From Pseudomonadota bacterium (GTDB lineage: Bacteria; Pseudomonadota; Gammaproteobacteria; Xanthomonadales; Rhodanobacteraceae): a DNA stretch of 54,752 bases. The position numbers were made by a program, and so were the translations under genes. Shown one piece after another: positions 1 to 8,914 of this stretch. The stretch is from assembly GCA_018240465.1 (NCBI GenBank), contig JAFEFS010000064.1, positions 1 to 54,752 on the forward strand, in the 5' to 3' direction. Numbering within the stretch: the first letter of the stretch is position 1; each line of letters starts with the position of its first letter. The notes under the pieces are model-generated. The model was given only the letters and a program-made list of their open reading frames with translations. It had not been told where the DNA came from and ran no database searches.

Positions 1-108
1 CGCTGTTACATATTGTCAAATTTCACCCGAATCGAGACATCAACCGGTTTCCGAAGGGGAATAGCTTTCCTGCATCGGCGCTTTGCCTATCGATACGGGA
101 GTCCAGCT

Positions 109-840
109 ATGAAGGCTGTTGCCCTTGCTCCAGCAGGTTGCACGAGGTTGCGGTCCAGGCCGGCGCCGCCAGTGCATGCGATTCCCCCACCGATAGACAT
201 CGAGGTCGTGCGGGCCCTCGTACCTGTCGTGCAGCGCAAGCTCGTCGCCGGGCAGTATCTGTATCGCGCCGGGCAGCCGTTTGACGCGTTGTATCTGGTC
301 AACCTGGGGTTCCTGAAGACCTGCCTGATCGCAGAAGACGGTCGCGAGCAGGTCACCGGCTTTCGCATGCGCGGCGATCTGATCGGCATCGAGTCGATCG
401 GCGCGGATACGCATGAGTGCGATGTAGTCGCGTTGGAGACGAGCGGCGTCTGGGAACTGCCGTATCCGGCGATTCTGCGTGCCTGCGCGCAGATGCCGGA
501 GTGGCACGAGCGACTGACCTGGGCGTTGGCCGCCGAGATACGCAACGATCGTTCCTGGAAGCTCGCGCTCGCCTCGCTGAGTTCGGAGCAGCGCGTCGCC
601 GCGTTCCTGCTCGACCTGGCTTCGCGTCACCGCGTGCTCGGCTTCAGCTCACGCCATTTCGTGTTGCGCATGGGGCGCGCGGACATCGGCAGTTTCCTCG
701 CGCTCAAGCACGAGACGGTGACGCGCGCACTGACGCGCCTGGCGGCCCTCGGCTGCATCGAAGTGCACTGGCGCGAGATCCGCATTCTCGATGCGGAGGC
801 CCTGCGTGGCGTGATCCAGGGTCAGGACCAGGCAGCCTGA
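109..840 (+). CDS. Crp/Fnr-family transcriptional regulator without Fe-S cysteines
   Basis: A 243-aa protein with an N-terminal cyclic-nucleotide-binding-like beta-roll (motifs such as GQYLYRAGQPFDALYLV and GREQVTGFRMRGDLIGIES) and a C-terminal winged helix (RADIGSFLALKHETVTRAL). The recognition helix reads E-T-V-T-R where the Fe-S regulator at 22227-22985 has E-T-V-S-R, the residues that in E. coli FNR contact TTGAT. It lacks the clustered N-terminal cysteines of FNR, so it is not an Fe-S oxygen sensor; a Dnr-like NO/haem sensor is one possibility, inferred only. I chose the ATG at 109 because GGGAG lies 6-7 bases upstream; the reading frame stays open back to 13. A poor box-like element (TTACATATTGTCAA, 6-19) lies upstream. 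It converges on the histidine kinase with a 10-base gap. Confidence 0.85.
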   Translation: MKAVALAPAGCTRLRSRPAPPVHAIPPPIDIEVVRALVPVVQRKLVAGQYLYRAGQPFDALYLVNLGFLKTCLIAEDGREQVTGFRMRGDLIGIESIGADTHECDVVALETSGVWELPYPAILRACAQMPEWHERLTWALAAEIRNDRSWKLALASLSSEQRVAAFLLDLASRHRVLGFSSRHFVLRMGRADIGSFLALKHETVTRALTRLAALGCIEVHWREIRILDAEALRGVIQGQDQAA

Positions 841-850
841 TCTACGCGGA

Positions 851-2809
851 TCAAGACGGATCGAGTTTCCGTCGCATCGCCGCGGACAGCTCTTCGCGGC
901 GGTAAGGTTTGCGCAACAGTTCGAACGCCCCGCCGCTGTGCGCGGAACGCTCGTCGCCGGAGGTGAGCAAAATCGGCAGCGCCGGCCAGCGCTGGCGGAT
1001 TTCCTCGGCGAGTTCGACGCCGTTCATGCCGTTGCCGAGCATCACGTCGGAAAACACCAGCGCGATTTCCGGGTGTTGCGGGATCGTGCGCAGCGCTTCG
1101 GCCGCATCCGCGCAGGGCAGCGCCGTGTAGCCGAGCGAGTGCAGGAAGGCGAGCGCCGCGCGACGCACGTCGGCGTCATCCTCGACGACGAGGACGGTTT
1201 CGTCGCCGTGCGCGTTCGTGGATGCGGTGGCGAGCGGCTCCGGCGCGCTCGCGTCCGCCGCGAGCACCGGCAGGTACAGTTCCACACAGGTCCCGTAGCC
1301 GAGTTTGCTGTCGATGGTCAGATGTCCGCCAGACTGGACGACGAAGCCGTAGACCATCGACAAGCCCAGTCCCGAGCCCTTGCCCTGTTCCTTGGTCGTG
1401 AAGAATGGTTCCAGTGCGCGCGCCAGCACGTCCGGAGTCATGCCGTAGCCGGTATCGCGCACGCTGACGACGACGTAACGGTCGGGTTTGGCTTCCCCGG
1501 TGGCCTTTGCCGCTTCGATTTCGCCGATGCGGGCGCCGATATGCAGGCGCCCGCCGCGCGGCATCGCGTCGCGTGCGTTGATCGCGAGATTGACCAGGGC
1601 CGTGTCGAGCTGGCCCGGATCGACGAAGACGCGCGGCATGTCCGGCGGACATTCGATGCGCAGGTCGATTGCTTCGCCGAGCGTGCGTCGCAGCATGCCG
1701 CCGACGTCGTCGAGCAGCACCGCCGGCTCGCAGGCGCGTGGCGACAGCTTCTGGCGTCGCGCGAAGGCGAGCAGTTTGCGCGTCAGTTCGGCGCCACGGC
1801 CGACCGCGCGCAACGCGATCGCGATCGATTCGAGCTGATCGGGGCGATCGGCGAGGTCGTCCTCCAGAATCTGCAGGTTTGCCGAGATGACCGTGAGCAG
1901 GTTGTTGAAATCATGCGCGATGCCACCGGTCAGCTGGCCGATGGCCTCGAGCCGCTGCGCGTGCGAAAGTTGTTCCTCGGTGCGCATGCGTTGCAGGGTC
2001 GATGCGAGCGTCGTCGCGACCGAATGCAGAAAGTGCAGCGCGTCGTGGTCGAACCGATGCGATTCGCGCGACAGCGCGAGCAGCGCGGAAGCCGGCGCGC
2101 CGAGATCGGGCAGCGGGATCACCGCGCTCGAGGCGAAGCCGGCCTCGCGCAGCGCGTCGTTGTTCGCGCTGGCACGCGCCTGGTCGGTCGCGGCCAGGTG
2201 CGCGATGAGGTCGGCGTTCAACAATTCGGACAGGCGCGTCGCTCCCTCGGCCGCGATGCCGAACGAAGCGCGCACCTGCAGGCGCTCGCGCATGATCGGC
2301 TTGAACACGATGGCCGATGCGTCGACGCCGAGTGCTTCGGCGACCAGCGTCGGTATGCGCGCGATCGCGTCGTCAAGGTCGGGAGAGGCGAGGATGAGTT
2401 GGCCGATCTGTGCCATGACCTTGTCGTGACGCGCACGCGCCAGCGCCTGGCGTGCACGCTGCGTTTCGGAGATGTCGCGGATCGCGGCAACGACGATGCG
2501 GCCTTCGGGCGCGTCGATCGGGCTCAACGCGATCTCGACCGGGAATTCGCTGCCATCGCTGCGCAGCCCGGTCAGTTCCTGGCCCACACCCATCGAGCGT
2601 GTGTGCGGATTGGCGATGTAGTGCGCCAGGTGCGCTTGATGCGCGCCGCGTGCATGCGCGGGGATCAGCATGTCGATGCCGGTGCCGAGCAGCCTGGCCT
2701 CGACATAGCCGAACAGACGCTCCGCCTGTGCGTTCGCGCGAACGATGCGTCCGCCGGAGTCGACCGCGATCATCGCATCAGGTGAAATATCGAACAGCTC
2801 GCGGTACAT
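851..2809 (-). CDS. PAS-GAF hybrid sensor histidine kinase with C-terminal receiver
   Basis: A 652-aa soluble-looking hybrid kinase without obvious membrane segments. A PAS domain covers about residues 1-115 (ISPDAMIAVDSGGRIVRAN), a GAF-like domain about 130-275, then the dimerisation/phosphoacceptor helix GGIAHDFNNLL with His299. The ATPase domain has the N box NLAINARDAM (Asn411), G1 box DTGYGM (Asp452), F box FFTTK and G2 box GSGLGLS (478-484). A receiver domain follows from about 538 with acidic EDD at 543-545 and phospho-acceptor Asp588 (VFSDVM). It is encoded 23 bases downstream of the OmpR-type response regulator on the same strand, so the two form a two-component operon. The signal is unknown; PAS/GAF domains in a low-oxygen region suggest a redox, gas or small-ligand input. 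Confidence 0.9.
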   Translation of the reverse strand: MYRELFDISPDAMIAVDSGGRIVRANAQAERLFGYVEARLLGTGIDMLIPAHARGAHQAHLAHYIANPHTRSMGVGQELTGLRSDGSEFPVEIALSPIDAPEGRIVVAAIRDISETQRARQALARARHDKVMAQIGQLILASPDLDDAIARIPTLVAEALGVDASAIVFKPIMRERLQVRASFGIAAEGATRLSELLNADLIAHLAATDQARASANNDALREAGFASSAVIPLPDLGAPASALLALSRESHRFDHDALHFLHSVATTLASTLQRMRTEEQLSHAQRLEAIGQLTGGIAHDFNNLLTVISANLQILEDDLADRPDQLESIAIALRAVGRGAELTRKLLAFARRQKLSPRACEPAVLLDDVGGMLRRTLGEAIDLRIECPPDMPRVFVDPGQLDTALVNLAINARDAMPRGGRLHIGARIGEIEAAKATGEAKPDRYVVVSVRDTGYGMTPDVLARALEPFFTTKEQGKGSGLGLSMVYGFVVQSGGHLTIDSKLGYGTCVELYLPVLAADASAPEPLATASTNAHGDETVLVVEDDADVRRAALAFLHSLGYTALPCADAAEALRTIPQHPEIALVFSDVMLGNGMNGVELAEEIRQRWPALPILLTSGDERSAHSGGAFELLRKPYRREELSAAMRRKLDPS

Positions 2810-2832
2810 CGTCAGCCTCTGCCTTGCGCTCG

Positions 2833-3585
2833 TCAGTGGTGCTCGACGCGCGCGGCGAGAAGATAGCCCGCGTTGCGTATCGACTTGATCAGTTGCGGAC
2901 TGGACGGGTCCACCTCGATCTTGCGTCGCAGGCGGCCGATCTGCACGTCGACCGCACGATCGAACGGGCCGCGGTCGCGGCCATGCATTTCGTCCATGAT
3001 CCGGTCACGCGAGAGCACGCGGTTGGCGTGGCGCACGAGCACGCAGAGCAGATCGAACTCGCCGGAGGTCAATGCCACCGCGTCCCCGTTCGCGTCGGTC
3101 AGGCTGCGCCGGTCGGGATCGAGAACGAAGCCGGCGAACGCGTAACCGGTCGGGGCCTGCGGTGCCGGCTCCGGCATCGCCGTGGCGGCGACGCTGGTGC
3201 GTCTGAGCACGCTGCGCACGCGTGCGAGCAACTCGCGCAGGTCGAACGGTTTGGTCACGTAATCGTCGGCACCGAGTTCCAGGCCGACGACGCGGTCCAC
3301 CGACTCGCCGCGGCCGGTGACGATGATGATCGCGCCGCGCCAGTGCTCGCGCAGCCAGCGGGTCAGTTCGAAGCCGTCTTCGCGCGGCAAGCCCAGGTCG
3401 AGCAGCACCGCGTCCACCCCCTCGTCCTGCACGATCGCACGCATCGCCTCACCATCGCCCGCGGTACTGACGCGAAAACCGTACCGGCCGAGATAGCGCG
3501 CGATCGAATCGGCGATTTCGGCTTCGTCGTCGACGACGAGCAGGTGCGGCAGGGGCGTTGACGCGGAAGGCGTCGTCGAGGCCAT
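2833..3585 (-). CDS. OmpR/PhoB-family response regulator
   Basis: A 250-aa response regulator from the ATG at 3585; the frame also extends to a TTG at 3624, and neither start has a convincing ribosome binding site. The receiver domain (about 13-125) has acidic DDE near 19-21, phospho-acceptor Asp63 in LLDLGLP, the VTGRGE switch segment and K in YVTKPFD. An alanine-rich linker leads to a winged-helix trans_reg_C domain (ALTSGEFDLLCVLVRHANR, then RAVDVQIGRLRRKIE and IRNAGYLLA near the C terminus). It lies directly upstream of the hybrid kinase and is presumably its partner, though that kinase also has its own receiver. The proline/alanine linker after residue 130 is longer than usual. Target genes cannot be deduced. 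Confidence 0.9.
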   Translation of the reverse strand: MASTTPSASTPLPHLLVVDDEAEIADSIARYLGRYGFRVSTAGDGEAMRAIVQDEGVDAVLLDLGLPREDGFELTRWLREHWRGAIIIVTGRGESVDRVVGLELGADDYVTKPFDLRELLARVRSVLRRTSVAATAMPEPAPQAPTGYAFAGFVLDPDRRSLTDANGDAVALTSGEFDLLCVLVRHANRVLSRDRIMDEMHGRDRGPFDRAVDVQIGRLRRKIEVDPSSPQLIKSIRNAGYLLAARVEHH

Positions 3586-3667
3586 GCGGATGCGCGGCTG
3601 ATTGCGGTGGTTCGATTCTAGCAAAACGGCGGGGCGCGCCGGGCCGCTTCCGGTTCATCGCCGGCAC

Positions 3668-4732
3668 TCAACCGACGTCGGCGGTGACGCCGAGCCGACG
3701 ATGCATGATCGGGCTGGTCGTCGTGTACTGCAGGTGCACCTTTTCTCCCGGCGCCATGTACTCGCGCACGCCGAATGCGGCGAGCGCCGCTTCGTGAAAT
3801 CCGCTGAGTATCAGTTTCTTCTTGCCGGGGTAGGTGTTGATGTCACCCACGGCGAAGACGCCCGGAACGTTGGTCGTGAACGTCGCCGTGTCCGTCTCGA
3901 TCTGGTTCTTGTCCAGATTCAGGCCCCAGCCCGCGATCGGCCCGAGGTTCGGATGCAGGCCCCAGAAGACGAGCAACTGCTGCGTGTCGACACGGTTGAC
4001 CATGCCGCTCGCCGCGCGCACGCGCACCGCGGCGAGCTTGTCGCCGTCGAGTTCGAGGCCGTTGATTTCGCCTTCGAGAAACTGCATCTTCAGCTCTTCG
4101 CACAGTTGCTCCATCTGCCGCACCTTGGCCGGCGCCGCACGGAAAGCCGTGGAGCGATGCACGAGCACGAGACTGCGCACCTTGTCGTGCAATGCCAGTG
4201 CCCAATCCAGCGCCGAGTCTCCGGCCCCGGCGATGACCACGTCCTTGTCCGCGAACAGCGCGGGATCGGTGACCTTGTAGTGCAAACTGCTGCTTTCGAT
4301 CGCTTCCGCGCCGGGCACGCGCAACCGCCGTGGATGGAATGCGCCGACGCCGGCGGCAACGATGATGGCGCCGGCGTCGAAGCATGTGCCCGCGCTCGTA
4401 CGTACGCGGAAGCGTCCGCCCGGCAACTGCTCGAACCCGGTCACCTCCTCGCCGAGATGGAACTGCGGCGAGAACGGCTTGATCTGCTCGAGCAGGCGAT
4501 CGACGAGTTCACGCGAAGTGCAAACGGGAATCGCGGGGATGTCGTAGATCGGCTTGTCCGGATACAACTCGATGCACTGGCCACCGACCTGGGCCATGCT
4601 GTCGACGACATGCGCCTTCAGGCCGAGCAGGCCCAGTTCGAAAACCTGGAACAAACCGACCGGGCCCGCGCCGACGACGACCACGTCGGCGACGATGAGC
4701 GGGCGTGCGGCGATACTCGGCTCTCCGTCCAT
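3668..4732 (-). CDS. Thioredoxin-reductase-like ferredoxin/flavodoxin-NADP+ reductase
   Basis: A 354-aa FAD enzyme. The FAD-binding fold starts at residue 17 with GAGPVG (21-26); a second Rossmann motif for NADPH is AGAGDSALDWAL, and the C-terminal FAD motif is GVFAVGDINTYPGKKKL. It resembles thioredoxin reductase but has no CxxC redox pair, which is the mark of the YumC-type ferredoxin-NADP reductases. It would exchange electrons between NADPH and ferredoxin or flavodoxin. The ATG at 4732 lies 14 bases after the stop of ompW, so both are probably transcribed from the ompW promoter and its FNR-type box. The frame remains open far upstream, antisense to nothing meaningful; the FAD motif fixes the true start. 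Confidence 0.88.
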   Translation of the reverse strand: MDGEPSIAARPLIVADVVVVGAGPVGLFQVFELGLLGLKAHVVDSMAQVGGQCIELYPDKPIYDIPAIPVCTSRELVDRLLEQIKPFSPQFHLGEEVTGFEQLPGGRFRVRTSAGTCFDAGAIIVAAGVGAFHPRRLRVPGAEAIESSSLHYKVTDPALFADKDVVIAGAGDSALDWALALHDKVRSLVLVHRSTAFRAAPAKVRQMEQLCEELKMQFLEGEINGLELDGDKLAAVRVRAASGMVNRVDTQQLLVFWGLHPNLGPIAGWGLNLDKNQIETDTATFTTNVPGVFAVGDINTYPGKKKLILSGFHEAALAAFGVREYMAPGEKVHLQYTTTSPIMHRRLGVTADVG

Positions 4733-4746
4733 CGTTGCGCGCCCGC

Positions 4747-5358
4747 TCAGAACCGATAGCCGACGGCGAAACCGTAGGCGAACGGATCGATGCGCACGGT
4801 GCCGACCTTGGCGCCGTTCACCCTGGCGTCGGTGCCGATCCGGATCCAGCGTGCGTCGAGCGCGACGAGCCAGTGTTCGTCGATGCGGAAGTCGAGACCG
4901 GCATGCGCGGCCAGGCCGAAGCTGTCGTCGAGACTCAGCCTGGTGCCGGCGAGCGCGCCGGTCGTGCGCTCGCTGAAGAACGTCGTGTAGTTCAGGCCGA
5001 GGCCGACGAACGGCGACACCTTGCTGCCGGCGTTGAAGTGGTACTGCACGCTGACCGTCGGCGGCAGTTGCTTGGTCGTCGCGGCCTTGACCCCGTTGAG
5101 CTTGACCTCGTGCTGCCACGGCAGCGAGGCGAGAACCTCGATGCCCCAGGCGGACGTGAACATGTATTCCGCGGTGATCGTCGGCTTCACGTCGGAACCG
5201 ACGTCGCTCTTGAGCGCGCCGCCGGCGAGCGCGCCGTTGTCGGACTTCGGATCGACCGAATGCACGCCAACCTTGACGATCCAGCTCGGGTCCTGGGCGT
5301 GGACGAGCGGCGCGCCGGCGGCGAACGCGCAGGCGACGGCGGCGACGAGAAGCTTCAT
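4747..5358 (-). CDS. ompW: OmpW-family outer membrane beta-barrel
   Basis: A 203-aa protein with a typical signal peptide (MKLLVAAVACAFAAGAPLVHA, cleavage likely after residue 21) and the eight-stranded OmpW barrel pattern: WIVKVGVHSVDPKS at the mature N terminus, EYMFTSAWGIEVLASLP, VSPFVGLGLNYT, and a C-terminal strand ending in an aromatic residue (AYGFAVGYRF). Start at 5358 is supported by AGGGAAAA just upstream. OmpW forms a small hydrophobic channel in the outer membrane and is FNR-regulated in E. coli; here an FNR-type box lies about 67 bases upstream, matching that. It is followed after 14 bases by the ferredoxin-NADP reductase. Confidence 0.92.
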   Translation of the reverse strand: MKLLVAAVACAFAAGAPLVHAQDPSWIVKVGVHSVDPKSDNGALAGGALKSDVGSDVKPTITAEYMFTSAWGIEVLASLPWQHEVKLNGVKAATTKQLPPTVSVQYHFNAGSKVSPFVGLGLNYTTFFSERTTGALAGTRLSLDDSFGLAAHAGLDFRIDEHWLVALDARWIRIGTDARVNGAKVGTVRIDPFAYGFAVGYRF

Positions 5359-5418
5359 GGCGTTTTCCCTGCTTGTTGTTTGGCCGCCCCAATGTAGGGC
5401 GACCCGTCCGTGCCGCTT

Positions 5419-5432
5419 TTGCGCCAGATCAA
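5419..5432 (-). promoter_or_regulatory. FNR/ANR-type box, ompW promoter
   Basis: TTGCGCCAGATCAA on the plus strand: one half-site perfect, the other degenerate, with flanking T and A runs that extend the dyad. A TACATT hexamer on the minus strand (5391-5396) is 32 bases from the box centre, predicting a start near 5384, 26 bases before the ompW ATG. Confidence 0.6.
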
Positions 5433-5470
5433 AAGCGCGGGGACGTGCGACATTGCGCCGCAACGGGTGT

Positions 5471-6073
5471 TCAGTGTGGCGTGCTGGTCGCTTTGCGCAC
5501 GGCCGCGAGAAACTCCGGATCGACGTCGCCGAGCTTGTCGGTGCGCGCCACGATGCGACCCTCTGCATCGAGCAGGGTAAGCACGCCGGAATGATTGAAG
5601 CCGCCGTCCGGCAGCGCGCGATACTGCACGTCGAGCGCGGCGGCGAGGCGACGCACGCCGGCGGCGTCGGTCCGCGTCAACGTCCAGCGCGCGAGATCGA
5701 CGTGGCGTTCCGTCGCGGCGGCCTTGAGCGCCGGCGGCGTGTCGCGTGCGCTGTCGAAGCTGACCAGCACGACGCGCAGTCGCGCGCGCGCCGCCTCGTC
5801 GAGCGAGCGCTCGGCGCGCTTGGCCGTCTCGACAATCAGCGGGCACATGTACGGGCACGAGGTGTAGAACATCGCGATCAGTACGGGTCCGCCGCGCCGG
5901 TCGCCGAGCATCAGGCCGTGGCCGTCCTGATCGACGAGGGCGAGGTCGAGCCGATAGATGGAGTCGCCGGGCAGCGCATCAGCGCGGCCGCGGGTATCCG
6001 CGGCGGCAACGACCGTGATGAATGCCATGGCAAGCGCAGCGAACGCGATGCGCAACGAGACAGGAATCTTCAT
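5471..6073 (-). CDS. SCO1/SenC-family copper chaperone
   Basis: A 200-aa periplasmic or membrane-anchored thioredoxin-fold protein. It starts with a hydrophobic signal/anchor segment (about residues 7-25), then the SCO copper site Cys73-x3-Cys77 (TSCPYMCP) and the conserved histidine His161 (GFNHSGV). SCO proteins deliver copper to, or keep reduced the CuA/Cu sites of, oxidases and other copper enzymes. Its ATG overlaps the nirV stop by 4 bases (ATGA), and nirV follows nirK, so here it probably supplies copper to the nitrite reductase; serving the cbb3 oxidase is an alternative. The family usually runs 190-220 aa, so the gene looks complete. Confidence 0.9.
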   Translation of the reverse strand: MKIPVSLRIAFAALAMAFITVVAAADTRGRADALPGDSIYRLDLALVDQDGHGLMLGDRRGGPVLIAMFYTSCPYMCPLIVETAKRAERSLDEAARARLRVVLVSFDSARDTPPALKAAATERHVDLARWTLTRTDAAGVRRLAAALDVQYRALPDGGFNHSGVLTLLDAEGRIVARTDKLGDVDPEFLAAVRKATSTPH

Positions 6074-6849
6074 GGGCCTTCTCCGATGCCATCCCTGGCG
6101 CAGCGGAATCCGAGGTTTGCCGTGGTGTTCGCCGCCTTGAGCGAACTGAGCATGGCGATGCGCATCAGCACCGCGTAGTTGTCGCGGTCACGCAGGTTGA
6201 GCGCCCCGGCGCCGCAGAATTTGAGCCGGTCGGGATCGTTCTGGTCGCGGCTGTCGCTGGCGATGAGCAGGGCATTGAAATCGTCGACCCATTCCCAGAC
6301 CAGGCCGTGCAGGTCGCGCACGCCGTGGAAATTGGCGGCGCCACCGATGTTGGCCAGGGGCTGGCTCGACGGCTGCGCGTACCAGTTGAGGATCGCCGCG
6401 CGCCACGCCGGATCGCTGCGCGCATCGGCGCGTGTGGCATCGGCCGCGGCGGCGAATTCCCATTCGTTCCAGGTCGGCAGGCGCGCGCCTTCGCTCGCGC
6501 AGAACGCCTGCGCCGCGAACCAGCTGACCTGGGTGACGGGCTGATCGGGTTTGGCGTCCGCGCCGAGTATGTCCGCGGCGCCCCATTGCGCGAGATAGCG
6601 GGGTTCGGCGAAGACGCGCGCGACGCGGTCGCGGCGCCAATCCGGATGCGTCTTCACGAAGGCGAGAAACTCCGCGTTGGTCACCGGCTCGCGACGCAGG
6701 CGGAACGGCGCGAGCTTGACGTCGGCATTGTTCGTGTCCGCCGGCAGCACGCTGGCGAAGGTACCGCCCGGCAGGCTGGCATAGTCCGCCGCGAACGCCG
6801 GAGCCGAGAACGCGGCGCTGAAAAAGCCCAGGCAGAGCAGCGGCTTCAT
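6070..6849 (-). CDS. nirV: NirV-like, formylglycine-generating-enzyme-fold protein
   Basis: A 259-aa exported protein with a signal peptide (hydrophobic to about residue 21, AFA-A). It carries the FGE/SUMF1 fold signatures: PVTNAEFLAFVKTHP, QPVTQVSWFAAQAFCASEG, RLPTWNEWEFAAA, DLHGLVWEWVDD and the closing NLGFRCAR. NirV proteins with this fold are encoded next to nirK in many denitrifiers and are linked to nitrite reductase function, but the molecular role is not established. It sits 50 bases after nirK and overlaps the sco gene by 4 bases, giving nirK-nirV-sco. The start is the ATG at 6849, the first in frame before the signal peptide. Confidence 0.88.
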   Translation of the reverse strand: MKPLLCLGFFSAAFSAPAFAADYASLPGGTFASVLPADTNNADVKLAPFRLRREPVTNAEFLAFVKTHPDWRRDRVARVFAEPRYLAQWGAADILGADAKPDQPVTQVSWFAAQAFCASEGARLPTWNEWEFAAAADATRADARSDPAWRAAILNWYAQPSSQPLANIGGAANFHGVRDLHGLVWEWVDDFNALLIASDSRDQNDPDRLKFCGAGALNLRDRDNYAVLMRIAMLSSLKAANTTANLGFRCARDGIGEGP

Positions 6850-6899
6850 GATGTCGTCTCGGCAAGCATAATGGCGACGGGGCGGGGGGCGTTCCTTCC

Positions 6900-8414
6900 T
6901 CAGTGCTCGCCCGCCGGTGCGGGAGACGCAGGCGTGGCGCGTGCCTTGGCCACTTCTTCCTTGCTGTACTGGCCACCCGGGTTGCCCCAGCTGTTGAGTA
7001 CGTAGGTGAGGATGTTCGCCACCTCGTCGTCGGTGAGCTGTGCCATCGGCGGCATCACCGAATCGTACTCCTTGCCGTTGACCTTGATCTTGCCGGTAAG
7101 GCCGTGGGTGACGATGTTCATCGCGCGCTTGGGATCGGCGGCCAGGAAGTCGGACTTGGCCAGCGGCGGGAACACGTTGGGCAGACCTTCGCCGCTCGCC
7201 TGGTGACAGACCGAACAGGTGCCGGTGAAGAGTTGCTTGCCCGCTGCGATCTGCTCGTCTTTGGTCAGCGTGCCGGCCGCATGCGCCTTGGCCGCCGCCG
7301 TCACTGCCTTGAGGTTCGGCTCCGAGCGGTCGCCCAGGTACACCGAGTCGACTTCCTTGCCCGAGTAGACGAGCTTGTTCTCCGGGCCGTCCACCTTGAG
7401 GATGCCCAGCGCGCCCTTGTTGAACGCGCGGAAGATCGAGTGGTCGACCAGCACGTAGCTGCCCGGCACGTCGGTGTGGAACTCCACGATCGCCGCGCCG
7501 CCGGCGGGGATCAGCGTGGTCTGCACGTTGTGCTGGGCCACCGTGCCGCCTTCGGGCTGCACGCTGTCGAAGATCTCGCCGATCACATGGAAGCTCGACA
7601 CCAGGTTCGGGCCGCCGTTGCCCACGAACAGGCGCACCGTTTCGTTGGTCTTGGCGGTGAGCGCGTTGTCGCCGGTGAGCGAGCCTTCCTTGCCGTTGAA
7701 CAGCACGTAGGTGGGCTTCTCGTCGATCGCCTTCTCCATGTCGAACGGCTGCAGGCCCTTCTCGCGGTACTTGCCCGTGGTGTAGAAGTCGCCCTGCATC
7801 ACGTAGTACTCGTGGTCGACCTTGGGCATGCCCTCCGGCGGCTCGACCAGGATCAGGCCGTACATGCCGTTGGCGATGTGCATGCCGACCGGCGCGGTCG
7901 CGCAATGGTAGACATAGATGCCCTGGTTCAGCGCCTTGAACGTGAACTGTGACTCGTGGCCCGGCGCGGTGAAGCTGGAGGCCGCGCCGCCACCCGGGCC
8001 GGTGACGCCGTGCAGGTCGATGTTGTGCGGCATTTTGCTGTCGGGCGCGTTCTTCAGGTGGAACTCCACCGTGTCGCCCTGACGCACGCGGATGAAGCTG
8101 CCGGGTACGGTGCCGCCGAACGTCCAGAACGTGTAGGTCACGCCCTCGGAGATCGGCAGTTCCTTCTCGATCACTTCGAGCTCGACGATCACCTTCGCCG
8201 GCTTGTCGCGATGGATCGGCGGCGGCACGTGCGGCGGACTGGTCAAGGTCGCGTGGATCGGCTCGCCTTGCGGCGCGCCGAAGTCGCCGTGTTGCGAACC
8301 ACCGGCCGCGGGCGTTGCCGATGCGTCGGACGGCGCCGCACCGCCGTGGCCGCAGGCGGCGAGGGCGAGGGCCAGGGAGGCGACAAGTGCGAGCGGAGCG
8401 AACGACAATTTCAT
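6900..8414 (-). CDS. nirK: Copper nitrite reductase with fused C-terminal cytochrome c
   Basis: A 504-aa lipoprotein: signal peptide with lipobox LAAC, Cys21. Two cupredoxin domains carry the type 1 copper ligands His130, Cys171, His179 and Met184 and the type 2 ligands His135, His170 and His325; catalytic Asp133 and His276 are also present. After about residue 380 a class I cytochrome c domain is fused, with CSVCH at 400-404 and a likely Met axial ligand in MPPMAQ. The enzyme reduces nitrite to NO in the periplasm, and the fused haem likely receives electrons directly, as in the Ralstonia pickettii type. An FNR-type box lies about 67 bases upstream of the ATG with a good TAATCT -10. It heads nirK-nirV-sco. 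Confidence 0.95.
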   Translation of the reverse strand: MKLSFAPLALVASLALALAACGHGGAAPSDASATPAAGGSQHGDFGAPQGEPIHATLTSPPHVPPPIHRDKPAKVIVELEVIEKELPISEGVTYTFWTFGGTVPGSFIRVRQGDTVEFHLKNAPDSKMPHNIDLHGVTGPGGGAASSFTAPGHESQFTFKALNQGIYVYHCATAPVGMHIANGMYGLILVEPPEGMPKVDHEYYVMQGDFYTTGKYREKGLQPFDMEKAIDEKPTYVLFNGKEGSLTGDNALTAKTNETVRLFVGNGGPNLVSSFHVIGEIFDSVQPEGGTVAQHNVQTTLIPAGGAAIVEFHTDVPGSYVLVDHSIFRAFNKGALGILKVDGPENKLVYSGKEVDSVYLGDRSEPNLKAVTAAAKAHAAGTLTKDEQIAAGKQLFTGTCSVCHQASGEGLPNVFPPLAKSDFLAADPKRAMNIVTHGLTGKIKVNGKEYDSVMPPMAQLTDDEVANILTYVLNSWGNPGGQYSKEEVAKARATPASPAPAGEH

Positions 8415-8474
8415 GGCGAACCTCGTGCGGGTAAATGGATGTAGGTAGATTAAGGAGCGTTGCCGCGAAAGGCC

Positions 8475-8488
8475 ATGATCCAGGTCAA
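8475..8488 (-). promoter_or_regulatory. FNR/ANR-type box, nirK promoter
   Basis: ATGATCCAGGTCAA on the plus strand (TTGACCTGGATCAT toward nirK). TAATCT at 8447-8452 on the minus strand is 32 bases from the box centre; the predicted start near 8440 gives a 26-base leader containing GAGG before the nirK ATG. Confidence 0.8.
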
Positions 8489-8505
8489 AGTCGTCGCGAA
8501 ATTCG

Positions 8506-8907
8506 TCAGCCGCGCAGCAATTGCCACCAGCCAAGCGGATGATGCGCGAGCGCGACTCCGATCACCAGAACGAACGCGACGATGGCGCCCGCGAAGCAGG
8601 CCCGCCGCAACGTATTCGAGTTGCCGCGGCGCAGTGTGAACACGCCGAGCACGATGTAGGCGACGATCAGCGCGAGCTTCATCGTGAGCCAGTGGTTGGC
8701 GAAAAATCCGGACGGCAGGATCGTCGCGAGCATCAATGCCGCGCTGAGCAACACCGTGTCTATCGTGTAGCTCGCGTAGCGCACGGGCGCGGCGTACGGC
8801 CACGCAGCGCCGGCGAGCGCCGTGCCGCCGCGTAGGAGGAACAGGCTGCCGCTCAGCATGACGGCGCAGATATGCACCCATTTGATCTGCGCGTAGAACT
8901 CCATCAT
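8506..8907 (-). CDS. SirB2-family small membrane protein
   Basis: A 133-aa protein with four hydrophobic segments, beginning [20 protein letters not shown], a pattern typical of SirB2/invasion-gene-expression-up-regulator family membrane proteins. Other segments include [17 protein letters not shown] and [19 protein letters not shown]. The biochemical role of the family is unknown. It starts 7 bases after the nnrS stop, so the two are surely co-transcribed; in denitrifiers these genes travel with NO-related functions. Two adjacent ATGs (8907 and 8904) could serve as start. Its end lies 18 bases before the nirK FNR-type box. Confidence 0.75.
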   Translation of the reverse strand: MMEFYAQIKWVHICAVMLSGSLFLLRGGTALAGAAWPYAAPVRYASYTIDTVLLSAALMLATILPSGFFANHWLTMKLALIVAYIVLGVFTLRRGNSNTLRRACFAGAIVAFVLVIGVALAHHPLGWWQLLRG

Positions 8908-8914
8908 TGCGACG

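Noticed and set aside
6..19. FNR-like sequence TTACATATTGTCAA upstream of the first regulator
   Set aside because: One half-site is poor and the window starts here, so the promoter context cannot be judged; it is mentioned in the gene entry but not counted.
841..854. FNR-like sequence TCTACGCGGATCAA
   Set aside because: Only one half-site is good and it lies between two convergent stop codons, with no gene to control.
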